From assembly GCA_964622775.1 (NCBI GenBank), contig CAZUSO010000036.1, positions 1 to 28,969 of the forward strand: DNA of 28,969 nucleotides, read 5' to 3'. Positions within the stretch are counted from its first letter, which is position 1; every line of letters starts with the position of its first letter. The notes beneath the pieces are model-generated. The model was not told where the DNA came from, did not search any database, and saw only the letters and a program-made list of their open reading frames with translations. Positions 8,972-17,788 of this stretch are shown here, one piece after another. Origin of the DNA: CAZUSO01 sp964622775 (GTDB lineage: Bacteria; Bacteroidota; Bacteroidia; Chitinophagales; Chitinophagaceae). A program made the translations under genes and the position numbers.

Positions 8972-10150
8972 TTATAATCGTTCGAAAATACCGGCGGCGC
9001 CCTGCCCGGTTCCCACACACATGGTCACCATACCATAGCGCTGATTCCGTCTCTTAAGCTCGTTCAGAATCTGTACACTCAGCTTAGCGCCGCTGCATCC
9101 CAGCGGATGGCCAAGGGCTATCGCGCCTCCGTTGACATTTACATTTTCCAGATCCAAATTTAAGGTACGGATAACGGCGAGCGACTGTGAAGCGAACGCT
9201 TCATTCAATTCAATCAGGCTGATATCCTGCTGCTTTAAACCTGCCAGTTGCAATACCTTGGGAATGGCAGCTATCGGGCCGATCCCCATAATGCGCGGAG
9301 GAACACCAGCTGTAGCATAGCTCACTAAGCGGGCTATAGGCGTCAGTTGATGCCGCTTTAAAAAACCTTCACTCACGACCATTACAAAGGCTGCGCCATC
9401 GCTGGTTTGAGAAGCATTGCCTGCCGTTACACATCCGCCGGCTGCAAAGACGGGTTGCAGTTTTGCCAGCGCTGCCCTGTTCGTGTCGGCGCGCGGGCCT
9501 TCATCGGTATCCACTACAAATTCCCGTGTTTTCTTTTTATGATCCTGTTCATCGAAATAATTTTCCGTGACGGCAATGGGTACGATTTCCGCCTTAAATT
9601 TTCCATCCCGGATAGCTTTTAAGGCTTTCTGATGTGAGGACAATGCAAAAGCGTCCTGTTCTTCCCGTGAGATTTGGTACATTTTGGCAACCTGCTCGGC
9701 GGTAAGTCCCATGCCCCAGTAGTAATCCGGATGCGCCAAAGCAGTATCCGCTGCGGGCACTACGCGCCAACCTCCCATAGGTATAAGGCTCATGCTTTCG
9801 GAGCCGCCGGCAATGATGCAGTCGGCAAGTCCGCTGTGAATTTTTGCCGATGCAATGGCAATAGTCTCTAATCCGGATGCGCAATAGCGATTCACCGTCA
9901 TGCCGGAAATCTTATCCGTATCAAAGCTCATCAGGGAAATCAGCCGGGCGAAGTTCAGCCCTTGTTCTGCTTCGGGCATGGCATTACCGACTATTACATC
10001 GTCCACTTCTTCAGCAGCAATGGCCCGGAAAGATTGCATCAGGTGTTTGATGACGGTTGCCGCCAGCTCATCAGGACGGGTGAATCGAAACCCGCCCCGG
10101 TTTGCTTTGGTTACTGCACTTCGGAATCCGCCAACTATATATGCATTCAT
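8972..10150 (-). CDS. fadA: Acetyl-CoA acyltransferase (3-ketoacyl-CoA thiolase)
   Basis: The thiolytic last step of beta-oxidation: 3-ketoacyl-CoA plus CoA gives acetyl-CoA and a shortened acyl-CoA. At 392 aa it has full thiolase length. The acylated nucleophile is Cys90 in NRYCASGLE. The catalytic His348 sits in GGAIALGHPLGCSGAK and the second Cys378 in MCVGTGQG. It is flanked by fadN (31 bases upstream) and fadE (35 bases downstream) on the same strand, the order of the Bacillus subtilis fadNAE operon. Cytosolic. Confidence 0.95.
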   Translation of the reverse strand: MNAYIVGGFRSAVTKANRGGFRFTRPDELAATVIKHLMQSFRAIAAEEVDDVIVGNAMPEAEQGLNFARLISLMSFDTDKISGMTVNRYCASGLETIAIASAKIHSGLADCIIAGGSESMSLIPMGGWRVVPAADTALAHPDYYWGMGLTAEQVAKMYQISREEQDAFALSSHQKALKAIRDGKFKAEIVPIAVTENYFDEQDHKKKTREFVVDTDEGPRADTNRAALAKLQPVFAAGGCVTAGNASQTSDGAAFVMVVSEGFLKRHQLTPIARLVSYATAGVPPRIMGIGPIAAIPKVLQLAGLKQQDISLIELNEAFASQSLAVIRTLNLDLENVNVNGGAIALGHPLGCSGAKLSVQILNELKRRNQRYGMVTMCVGTGQGAAGIFERL

Positions 10151-10180
10151 CTTCTGAACCTGAATTTGTAGCTGAAAGAT

Positions 10181-12559
10181 CTAATTTCTAATTATCCTGC
10201 CTCCCGCCAAAACGGACCGTATCCGTTCCAGGGTTTTCTTTTCCGTGCATAGGGACAAAAGCGCTTCGCGCTCCAAATCCAGCAAATATTGTTCGCTGAC
10301 CTCCGTAGGCTGAGACAGATTGCCTCCGGCTAATACATAGCCTAATTTATGAGCGATCTTTACATCATGTTCACTGATATAATTCCCCGCCAGCATAGTG
10401 CCTGCCCCTGTATAAACCAGTCCCAGCGCTGATTTTCCTAATACAATAATATCCTTGCGCGGTATGGGCATGCAGTATCCCGCATGTGCCATCTGCAAAC
10501 ATTCCTGCTTGGCATCTGCAAGTTGACGGCTTCGGTACATTACAATTTTATCCCTTCCCGGCAGTAGATAATCCAGATCAAAGGCTTCTACGGCTGATGA
10601 GGAAACCTTCGCCTGTCCGATTGTCATAAAGCGATCCCGGAAACGGTTCACGGCTATATCGCCTGCCCGGAGCTCATCTGAAAGGCGCAGGGCAAATTCC
10701 TTAGTGCCGCCACCGCCCGGAATCAGTCCGATACTGAACTCTACCAGCCCGATATAGGATTCTGCATGCGCCACTACTTTGTCGGCATGAAGGCATATCT
10801 CACAGCCACCGCCTAAGGTCATATTATGCGGCGCAGCTACTACCGGCACGGAGGAATAGCGTATGCGCATCATCGTATTCTGGAACCGGCGGATGGCAAA
10901 ATCCAACTCCTCATATTCCTGCTTTGCCGCCAACATAAATATCAGGCCTACATTGGCACCTGAGCTGAAATTGCTGCCTTCGTTAGCTATGACCAGACCC
11001 TGCCAGGATGTTTCGGCAAGGTCAATAGCCTTATTAATCCCCTGAAGGACATCAGCGTCAATGGTATTCATCTTTGTGTGGAAAGCCAGATTTAAAATAC
11101 CATCACCGATATCGGTAATGGTCGTTCCGGCATTCTTCCACACTACCGCAGTTTCGGGTAGATTTTTTAAGAGGATAAGCTGCATGGTTCCCGGTATGCT
11201 TTGATATTTTTTGCTGAAAATGTCAAAATATTCCGGATGGCCGTTCTTCGATTGGTAAAAAGAGGTACGATGGCTTGCCAGCATATCATATACCCATTGC
11301 GCCGGTTTGTGTCCTGTAGCTTCCATTGCTGCAACGGTTGCCGCAACGTCCAGCGCATCCCATATTTTGAAAGGCCCTGCTTCCCATCCGAACCCGGCTT
11401 CAACAGCATCGTCAATCTTGTACAGCTCATCGGAAATTTCGGGGATATGATGGCTGGCATAGGCAAACAATTCATAAAATGTGCTGCGGTAAAAATCTCC
11501 GGGACGATCCGGATCCGCTAACAACAATTTGAAACGATCCCGGATGTTTTCTATTGATTTTGCCACATCCGGAACGGGAAAATGTATTTTTTGAGCGGGC
11601 TGATACTCCATAGTCTGCAGGTTGAGCGTATGGATTTCACTCTGGTCGTCTGTAGTTTTTATTTTCTTAAAAAAACCCTGTCCGCTTTTATTCCCCAGCC
11701 AATTATTAGCTATCATCTTACTGATGAAATCCGGCAGTGTAAAAAGCTCTGGAGATTCATCAAGTGAAGTAGTTTGCGCCAATCCGTCAGCCACTAATGC
11801 CAGCGTATCTATGCCGACAACATCCGCAGTACGGAAGGTTGCAGATTTTGGTCTGCCTGCTATTGATCCCGTCAGGCTATCCACCTCATCAATGGTCATT
11901 CCTGTTCTGCTTACATAACGTAAGATGGAGGCCATGCTGAATACGCCAATACGATTGCTGATGAATGCCGGCGTATCTTTACAGCATACCGTGGTTTTCC
12001 CTAAAAAACAGGAACCATATTCCATCAGGAAGGCAATGACTTCCGGAAGGGTATCGGCGGTGGGAATGATTTCCAGTAAACGGAGATAGCGCGGCGGATT
12101 GAAGAAATGCGTTCCGCAGAAATGTTGTCTGAAGTCGTCGCTCCGGCCTTCGGTCATCAGGTATATTGGAATGCCTGAAGTATTGCTGGAGATTAATGTT
12201 CCGGGTTTGCGAAATTGTTCCACCCGGTCGAAAACCTGCTTTTTGATATCCAACCGTTCAACGATCACTTCAATGATCCAGTCACAACCGGCAATTTGAG
12301 CCATATCATCTTCCGTATTTCCGGTCTGGATACGGCATGCGAATGATGGGCTGTAAATGGGAGAGGGCGTGGATTGTAGTGCTGCAGCAAGAGCAGCATT
12401 CACGATGCTGTTACGCTGCGTTTTATCATCGGGCGGAGCATGTTTCGGGATGATGTCCAGCAACAGCACTTCCACACCGGCATTGGCAAAGTGACAGGCA
12501 ATGCGGCTTCCCATAACACCAGATCCTAACACGGCCACTTTTCTGATCTTTCGATTCAT
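10181..12559 (-). CDS. fadN: FadN-type 3-hydroxyacyl-CoA dehydrogenase/enoyl-CoA hydratase
   Basis: A bifunctional beta-oxidation enzyme of 792 aa. The dehydrogenase half comes first: NAD-binding GSGVMGS near residues 12-18, catalytic His151 in THFFNPP, then the two C-terminal dehydrogenase segments to about residue 430. A crotonase-fold hydratase half follows from about residue 485, with GSNFSSGANV near 528-537 and GGGCEICLHADKVVAH followed by GLVEFSIGLIPGGGG. This order is the reverse of E. coli FadB/FadJ and matches Bacillus FadN, including its length. It catalyses hydration of enoyl-CoA and NAD-dependent oxidation of 3-hydroxyacyl-CoA. The regulator gene ends 49 bases upstream and thiolase starts 31 bases downstream, so it is inside an operon. 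Confidence 0.93.
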   Translation of the reverse strand: MNRKIRKVAVLGSGVMGSRIACHFANAGVEVLLLDIIPKHAPPDDKTQRNSIVNAALAAALQSTPSPIYSPSFACRIQTGNTEDDMAQIAGCDWIIEVIVERLDIKKQVFDRVEQFRKPGTLISSNTSGIPIYLMTEGRSDDFRQHFCGTHFFNPPRYLRLLEIIPTADTLPEVIAFLMEYGSCFLGKTTVCCKDTPAFISNRIGVFSMASILRYVSRTGMTIDEVDSLTGSIAGRPKSATFRTADVVGIDTLALVADGLAQTTSLDESPELFTLPDFISKMIANNWLGNKSGQGFFKKIKTTDDQSEIHTLNLQTMEYQPAQKIHFPVPDVAKSIENIRDRFKLLLADPDRPGDFYRSTFYELFAYASHHIPEISDELYKIDDAVEAGFGWEAGPFKIWDALDVAATVAAMEATGHKPAQWVYDMLASHRTSFYQSKNGHPEYFDIFSKKYQSIPGTMQLILLKNLPETAVVWKNAGTTITDIGDGILNLAFHTKMNTIDADVLQGINKAIDLAETSWQGLVIANEGSNFSSGANVGLIFMLAAKQEYEELDFAIRRFQNTMMRIRYSSVPVVAAPHNMTLGGGCEICLHADKVVAHAESYIGLVEFSIGLIPGGGGTKEFALRLSDELRAGDIAVNRFRDRFMTIGQAKVSSSAVEAFDLDYLLPGRDKIVMYRSRQLADAKQECLQMAHAGYCMPIPRKDIIVLGKSALGLVYTGAGTMLAGNYISEHDVKIAHKLGYVLAGGNLSQPTEVSEQYLLDLEREALLSLCTEKKTLERIRSVLAGGRIIRN

Positions 12560-12608
12560 ATATTATTCTATCCGTTTTTTTGAAATAACAGTTGTCTCCC
12601 CTAAATAC

Positions 12609-13169
12609 TCAGATGGTAATTGCTGACCAGCAGGCATTACAAAATTTGAGCCGGGCATTTTTTTTACTCAGATCGGTTTTTCCCGCCAGATGGAGTTTGA
12701 TCATCGTATTCATGGAGCCGTGAATGATGGAAATCAGGATAGCATTTGAAATATTCCTGATGCTTTTTTCCTTCTTCCCTTCCCGGATCATCTTATAAAT
12801 CGGCATTAGCAGGATGAAGTTTTCTTCCCGGTTTTCTTTAAACAGGAAGGGAGCATAAGTGTATTGCTCTACGAAGCTGAAATTATCAGGCTCTTTGACA
12901 TAAAATTCCAGCGCATTCCCCAGCATCCGGTAAAAATTGGCTCTGACCTCTTCCTTTGGATGATAGCTGTTCAGTACGACAGCATTGAATTCAGAAACAA
13001 TCATCCGATAAAGCGCGTTGATCAAATCCTCTTTCCCTTTGAAATACAGGTAAATCGTACCGGCGGCAACACCGGCTTCCGATGCGATATCTTTCATATT
13101 AAGATGATAAAAACCGCTGCGGTTCACCAGCTTCAACACACTTTTGAGGATGGCTTCTCTCCTGTTCAT
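12609..13169 (-). CDS. TetR/AcrR-family regulator, likely FadR-like
   Basis: A 186-aa TetR-type repressor. The N-terminal helix-turn-helix spans about residues 22-50 and includes MKDIASEAGVAAGTIYLYF and KGKEDLINALY, the family signature. The C-terminal part should be the ligand pocket. It is the first gene of the minus-strand fatty-acid block, 49 bases before fadN. By analogy with Bacillus FadR, a TetR protein that represses fad genes and is released by long-chain acyl-CoA, it probably controls this block and itself. The ligand is an inference from context. A candidate operator lies just upstream at 13213-13231. Confidence 0.88.
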   Translation of the reverse strand: MNRREAILKSVLKLVNRSGFYHLNMKDIASEAGVAAGTIYLYFKGKEDLINALYRMIVSEFNAVVLNSYHPKEEVRANFYRMLGNALEFYVKEPDNFSFVEQYTYAPFLFKENREENFILLMPIYKMIREGKKEKSIRNISNAILISIIHGSMNTMIKLHLAGKTDLSKKNARLKFCNACWSAITI

Positions 13170-13212
13170 ATTTCAAAGGATATTCTTCCGAACAATATTA
13201 ATAAAAATAAAT

Positions 13213-13231
13213 ACAAATGAATATTAATTGT
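13213..13231. promoter_or_regulatory. Candidate operator upstream of the TetR gene
   Basis: ACAAATGAATATTAATTGT is an imperfect palindrome centred on AATATT, with about 15 of 19 positions symmetric. It lies 44-62 bases upstream of the TetR start, where a repressor would block the promoter. The region is very AT-rich, so chance symmetry is possible. Confidence 0.35.
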
Positions 13232-13446
13232 AAAGTTTTTGTCATTTTTTGCAACATTTATTATTACATAAACATGTAGCCGTAAAACTATTACAGGCAT
13301 ATACGCGCATTAGTATTCTTTTAGCATTACCCCTTAAACCGTGTAAATAAACGGCAATATTCACTTTTACGGGCATAAACAGCCCACGGGTTCACGACAT
13401 GTTCATTTATTTTCTCAAAAATGAATACATATGCATGTTTGTAAAA

Positions 13447-14787
13447 TTATCCGGGATTAATTCGTGGAGGATTCCGGAACCGCCATAGAAGATAGCTTCC
13501 GGAGAGCAGGAACAATAATCCCCAGTAAACAAATTCGGATGACCAGGCCATTTGCAGGGGAAGGCGCATTTGCTCAATGACCACCGTGATATAAACCATA
13601 TAACTGCACACGCAAAAGATTTCAATGAACATATTGATCCATGTCCGGCCTGATCCGATAACGGCATTAAAACAAATGGTGCCCAATGACAGTACCAGGA
13701 TACTGAATGATGTCAGTCGCAGAGAGGGAAGTCCCACTTGAACAACCTCGACATCACGTGTATATATCGAAAGGAACTGTATTGGAAAACAATTGAGGAT
13801 AATACAGCAAAACAGTGCGTAGCCAAAGCTCACTATCAGTATCTTTCCGGTCAGCCGCAGTACGAGTTGCGGTTTCCCCTGGCCGATAATATTCCCGACC
13901 ATCGTATTGCAGGTAGAGGCTAAGGCCCATGTACCGATGCCGGTTATGCCCAGCACACTGCGGATAATATGTGAGGCGGCCAGTTGCGTAGCACCTAAGT
14001 GTTCGATATAAATAAAGAACAGCAGCCAGCCGCCGATGCTGAAAACATATTGCAGAATCAATGGAGCGGCTATCCGGAAGGTATGCAGGGTCTCCGCTTT
14101 TTTTAAGGACAGTCTTTCAAAGAAACCGAGGGGCAGATGTTCTTTTTTAATAAAAAAGACCGCCCACATGGTTATAAAGGCGAGCGCTTCGCCCAATGCC
14201 GATCCCAGAGCAGCGCCATACAGCCCTAATTGCGGCCATCCGGAATGCCCGAAGATAAACAGGTAGTCGAAGAGGATATTCGCCAGGTTACCTGCTAAGG
14301 AGCCGGCGATCAGCCGGCGGGTGCGGTTGGTGGCAATGCAATATACATTGATAAGCTGGGTGAGCATCAGCAAAGGGAAACTCAGGATCCGGATGTTCAG
14401 GTAGCGTTGGCAACCATCAATGACCTGGCTGTTGGTGAGACTGAAGCGGAACAGCAGCGGCGCCAGCGAAAAGGTCAGTATCATCAGAAGACCCGACAGC
14501 AGTAAGGCAATGGAAACAGCATTACCAAAGACGGTAGCTGCGGCGCTCAGCCTGTTTGCTCCGAGGCGTCGCGACATGATGACCATTACACCGTTGCTCC
14601 AGCCAAAACCCATCCAGGTCAGCAGTAAATAATAAATGCTGCACAGGCTGTTCACCTCCAATTCAAAAGTTCCCAGGCGACCTAAAAAAGCGGCATTGGC
14701 CATAAAGCTCACCTGCGGAATAAGCAGAGAAAACGAAATGGGGAGTGCCAGCCGGATAATCTGAGCATATGTAGGCTGAAGCTGCAT
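13447..14787 (-). CDS. MATE-family multidrug/organic-compound exporter
   Basis: A polytopic inner-membrane protein of 446 aa with about 12 hydrophobic segments, the usual MATE size. It begins with the family pattern LALPISFSLLIPQ, then FLGRLGTFEL and GWSNGVMVIMSRRLGANR, and shows the typical internal two-fold similarity between halves. MATE proteins export organic cations and drugs in exchange for Na+ or H+; the substrate here is unknown. An upstream ATG at 14925 would add a 46-residue hydrophilic stretch not seen in the family, so the ATG at 14787 (MQLQPTYAQ) is chosen. It is transcribed toward the TetR gene on the same strand, separated by 277 bases. Confidence 0.88.
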   Translation of the reverse strand: MQLQPTYAQIIRLALPISFSLLIPQVSFMANAAFLGRLGTFELEVNSLCSIYYLLLTWMGFGWSNGVMVIMSRRLGANRLSAAATVFGNAVSIALLLSGLLMILTFSLAPLLFRFSLTNSQVIDGCQRYLNIRILSFPLLMLTQLINVYCIATNRTRRLIAGSLAGNLANILFDYLFIFGHSGWPQLGLYGAALGSALGEALAFITMWAVFFIKKEHLPLGFFERLSLKKAETLHTFRIAAPLILQYVFSIGGWLLFFIYIEHLGATQLAASHIIRSVLGITGIGTWALASTCNTMVGNIIGQGKPQLVLRLTGKILIVSFGYALFCCIILNCFPIQFLSIYTRDVEVVQVGLPSLRLTSFSILVLSLGTICFNAVIGSGRTWINMFIEIFCVCSYMVYITVVIEQMRLPLQMAWSSEFVYWGLLFLLSGSYLLWRFRNPPRINPG

Positions 14788-14925
14788 AAAAATTTTCGTT
14801 GAAAAACCAGGCGTAAAATTAGGGTTCAAAGCGGATTCAGGCCGGCAGAATTTTACCCGTTTTTTAAAGCTGAAAAGTTGATTCAGCACACTGTTCTTAT
14901 TACCAGTAAAATGTCCCATTTTCAA

Positions 14926-15343
14926 TACAACAGGGCGGTTATCATTCCTGTCAATCTAAAGTCAATACACTACATTCCATTTTGACGGTAAAATTCTTAC
15001 AGTATTGGGTAAGAAGGCATTTTGATTAATCGGTTGCATTCCAAATTGTCATACCTATGCAGCTGCCTGTACGACAAAAAATGAAATCATCTTTTTTTCG
15101 TCACGACAAAAAATTCCAAATTACTGGGTAATCTGAGCAGAGTATCTGCACAGAGGGCTCTCTATAGTTTGTTTGATAATTCGAAATGACAACAGTGTAT
15201 TGTCATCATAGCAAATGAGATAATGCCATACGGATAGATTGGCGTCATTGTAAAACAACAATCCGGGATACCCCCAGAAATTAAGGGGAGAAAATATTCC
15301 TTTAACTTTGCCGAATCTTAATATCTTCGGATATTGGTTATTC
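14926..15343. other. Non-coding gap with possible repeat remnant
   Basis: No convincing gene is seen. The stretch 15032-15055 resembles the left end of the MITE-like element at 17277 (about 20 of 24 bases). The stretch 15090-15110, with its T run followed by a GACAAAAAA-like tail, resembles that element's right part, so a collapsed copy is possible. TAACTTTG at 15303-15310 fits the -7 promoter motif and could serve the downstream gene. Confidence 0.35.
15303..15310 (+). promoter_or_regulatory. -7 promoter motif for DUF3822-like gene and rsmD
   Basis: TAACTTTG matches TAnnTTTG. It is 33 bases upstream of the preferred start at 15344, which leaves a normal leader. No clear -33 element is seen. 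Confidence 0.4.
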
Positions 15344-16144
15344 ATGAATATTATGATAAAAGATTTTGCAACACGGGAATGGCAGTTCAGCGCCGGCGAC
15401 GATGCGTTGAGTAATATGGCTTCCATACAAATTGTTTTATGGCAGAGAGGAATGTGTGTTTGCGGACATACTCCGGATGCAAAGGTCAATATTGCCAATA
15501 GTTATTCCTTCAACCGGCCTGTTAGCCTGATTCAATTAGAAAATCATATCCTGAATCTGCCTGTACTGGCCGGTCCACAGCCGGTGCAAAATATATGGCT
15601 GGTAGAACCCCGCCATGTCAGTTTTCCCATAGCCATCTATGACGAAAATGCCGCCGCAGACTGGTTGCGGAAAATGCATTTTATCGAAGCGGATGAAGCC
15701 GTACATACAGATCGTCTGGAATCCATCCAGTCCGCAATAGCTTATCCGCTTAAGGTGGAGATCAAAAATATGCTGCACCAATATTTTAAAGAAGCAGACT
15801 TTCGCCTGCTGACTGCCGAGCCGTTTTTTGGAACAGAAAGTCTGGAAACACCGGTTGCCCAGCTGATCCTGACGGGAAACAGTTATGTGCTGGGAATGAT
15901 GTATGCCGGAAAGATGCTCCTGCTGCAAACACGCCGGTATGAAACAGTGGAAGATTTGGCATACCCGATCGCCTTAGTGAGTGAAAAAAATCAGGTTCCG
16001 GCTAAGGAATGGCGCATTGTGTTGCAGGGCGTGGATGCAGACCTTGTTGGGCTGAGTCAGCAATTACAGGCCTACTATCCGGGAACAGAACAGGTACCGG
16101 ACAATGATACCGCTTATCTTTCATTTTTAAACCGGCTTACCTGA
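15344..16144 (+). CDS. DUF3822-like protein, partner gene of rsmD
   Basis: A 266-aa soluble protein with no signal peptide. Its content and its position overlapping rsmD fit the DUF3822 family of Bacteroidota, which is, from memory, usually found directly before rsmD. No catalytic motif is recognised and its function is unknown. The start at 15344 (MNIMIKDF) is preferred to an upstream non-ATG start because the promoter-like TAACTTTG at 15303-15310 would lie too close to the earlier one; the ATG at 15353 is also possible. Its TGA overlaps the rsmD ATG by one base, so translation of the two is probably coupled. Confidence 0.75.
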   Translation: MNIMIKDFATREWQFSAGDDALSNMASIQIVLWQRGMCVCGHTPDAKVNIANSYSFNRPVSLIQLENHILNLPVLAGPQPVQNIWLVEPRHVSFPIAIYDENAAADWLRKMHFIEADEAVHTDRLESIQSAIAYPLKVEIKNMLHQYFKEADFRLLTAEPFFGTESLETPVAQLILTGNSYVLGMMYAGKMLLLQTRRYETVEDLAYPIALVSEKNQVPAKEWRIVLQGVDADLVGLSQQLQAYYPGTEQVPDNDTAYLSFLNRLT

Positions 16145-16680
16145 TGCGCATTATCGGAGGCATTCACGGAGGACGTAAGTTCCATCCGCCTTCAAAGCTA
16201 CCTAATACGCGGCCTACAACGGACGTAGCCAAAGAAGGTTTATTTAATACCCTGCAGCATTTGCTGGATTTTGAAGGGTTGAAATCCCTGGATATTTTCG
16301 GAGGCACCGGAAGCATCAGCTACGAACTGGCTTCCCGCGGCGCCACCGACCTGACACTGGTGGAACGGGATAAGCATGTTTTGACCTTTATCCGGAAAAC
16401 CGCTCAGGAATTAGACTTTCAAAATTTTAAGGTGATAGCGGGCGATGTCTTTACCTTTTTGAAACAATGTCACGAACAATATGATTTTATCTTTGCCGGA
16501 CCACCGTATGCTTTACAGGAAATTGATTTGTTGCCCGATATCATCACACAGCAACAATTGCTGAAGCCGGAAGGCATATTTGTGTTAGAACATACGCCCC
16601 GCAATAACTATGAGCGGCATTCTCATTTCATGAAGCTTAAAAGCTATGGCACCACATTATTTTCTTTTTTTACTGCCTAA
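16144..16680 (+). CDS. rsmD: RsmD-family 16S rRNA (guanine-N2) methyltransferase
   Basis: A 178-aa Rossmann-fold SAM methyltransferase. The family N-terminus is present (MRIIGG, then RPTTDVAKEGLFN at about 23-35). The SAM-binding motif I is DIFGGTGSISYE at 50-61. RsmD methylates G966 of 16S rRNA in the small subunit. The catalytic motif IV, normally (D/N)PPY, reads GPPY here, with Gly119 in place of the acidic residue. Whether this lowers activity is unclear. The length is normal and the start overlaps the upstream stop by one base (TGATG). Confidence 0.88.
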   Translation: MRIIGGIHGGRKFHPPSKLPNTRPTTDVAKEGLFNTLQHLLDFEGLKSLDIFGGTGSISYELASRGATDLTLVERDKHVLTFIRKTAQELDFQNFKVIAGDVFTFLKQCHEQYDFIFAGPPYALQEIDLLPDIITQQQLLKPEGIFVLEHTPRNNYERHSHFMKLKSYGTTLFSFFTA

Positions 16681-17268
16681 GCCGGTTCTTTATCCTGATC
16701 AGGCATAAACGCTTATCGCCCACATCCCCTCAGGTAGACTGTTATTGCTTTTCATTACTAAGGTTCAGACTGCATCGGTCTCTGTATGGGGGTTGGGTGT
16801 GTATAATAAATCCGGCAGTATCGGTTTTTCGTGACCATCCACAGCACTTTTATAAAACATGTTGAAATGTCCTATTGGTGCATCAGGTATATTCAATATG
16901 GAGTTCCTTGCCTGAGATTGTTAACGCTCCTTCATTGCTTCCAGCCATTCTAACAGTTTGCTACAAAGAAATCAACAACGTATATGATACCTGTAATACA
17001 CGGAATATTTCATAGAAAAAATTACAGTCTGAGGAAGTGTTTTCCGTTGCTGCACAATTGTCAGAATCCCCGGCTGATGAATATACGTAATCCTCCGGCA
17101 GCCGCATCTGTCTTCCTGCGAGAGATTCATGAGCAACGGTAAAACGTTTTTACAAAAAGCGAAAAACTGCTAACATCCACATAGCCGGGATTATTTCTTT
17201 TTCTCTGAGCTGTTCTGCCACCAACAACATTCTAATGAAAATGTTGTACCGATATTTGAAATACGCAC

Positions 17269-17558
17269 TTTATTATGGGTGCATCCCAAATTGTCGCACC
17301 GGAGCAATCTCCCGAACGTAAGAGGTATTGTCATTCCGGCCGGAGTAAAATTTATGGAACGCAGCGCAGTAAATTTTATGGAGCGGAGGAATCTCCCGGG
17401 CGCTCGCCCATCCTCCCGCATGGGAGATTTCTCCATGCGAAAATCCCAATCAGATTACGCGTAATCCGGGATTTTCTTTTCGGACTGACAGCACGTTTTT
17501 TCGGAATGACAAAAAACCTTACACCACATGCAATATTTGGGATACACCCCTTTATTAT
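17269..17558. mobile_element. MITE-like element with 8-bp target duplication
   Basis: The element runs 17277-17550 (274 bp). Its ends are inverted repeats: the left end carries GGGTGCATCCCAAAT and the right end, reversed, GGGGTGTATCCCAAAT. It is flanked on both sides by the identical 8 bases TTTATTAT (17269-17276 and 17551-17558), which looks like a target-site duplication. Inside are inner repeats such as TGTCATTCCGG and CGGAATGACA. There is no transposase, so it would move only with help in trans. A second copy is partly visible at 1-65. Confidence 0.72.
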
Positions 17559-17588
17559 CAACACATTAAGCCAATATTTTTTTTTCTT

Positions 17589-17596
17589 TACCTTTG
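17589..17596 (+). promoter_or_regulatory. -7 promoter motif upstream of the GNAT-racemase pair
   Basis: TACCTTTG matches the Bacteroidota -7 consensus and lies just after the MITE-like element. It would give a leader of nearly 190 bases to the GNAT start. Confidence 0.4.
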
Positions 17597-17788
17597 CATT
17601 CAATCCTGATATGCAGGATATTACTTTAGTTGCTTTGTTTTATTGGTCGTTTACTGACCATATCCCTTCATCAATAAACCGCTGTTTTCAGGGAAGCAGT
17701 ATTTCCGTTCGGTTTGGTATTTTGAACCGGCAGCGACGCCCGAATTAATGGCTCCATTATTTTATCGGCGAGGTGAGATAAGGAGAAA

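Larger units (their letters stand above)
16681..17788. other. 1.1-kb non-coding region
   Basis: No gene is convincing over 16681-17268. An 8-bp inverted repeat (ACAACATT at 17224-17231 and AATGTTGT at 17240-17247) is present. The 274-bp element occupies 17277-17550. After it, a -7 motif at 17589-17596 and a small hairpin GGTC/GACC at 17645-17659 suggest a long leader for the GNAT gene. A 46-codon frame starting at 17611 inside that leader is doubtful. Confidence 0.5.

Noticed and set aside
17275..17748. 157-aa frame running through the MITE-like element
   Set aside because: It crosses the terminal repeats and the target duplication. Only the last 46 codons lie outside the element and they match nothing known.
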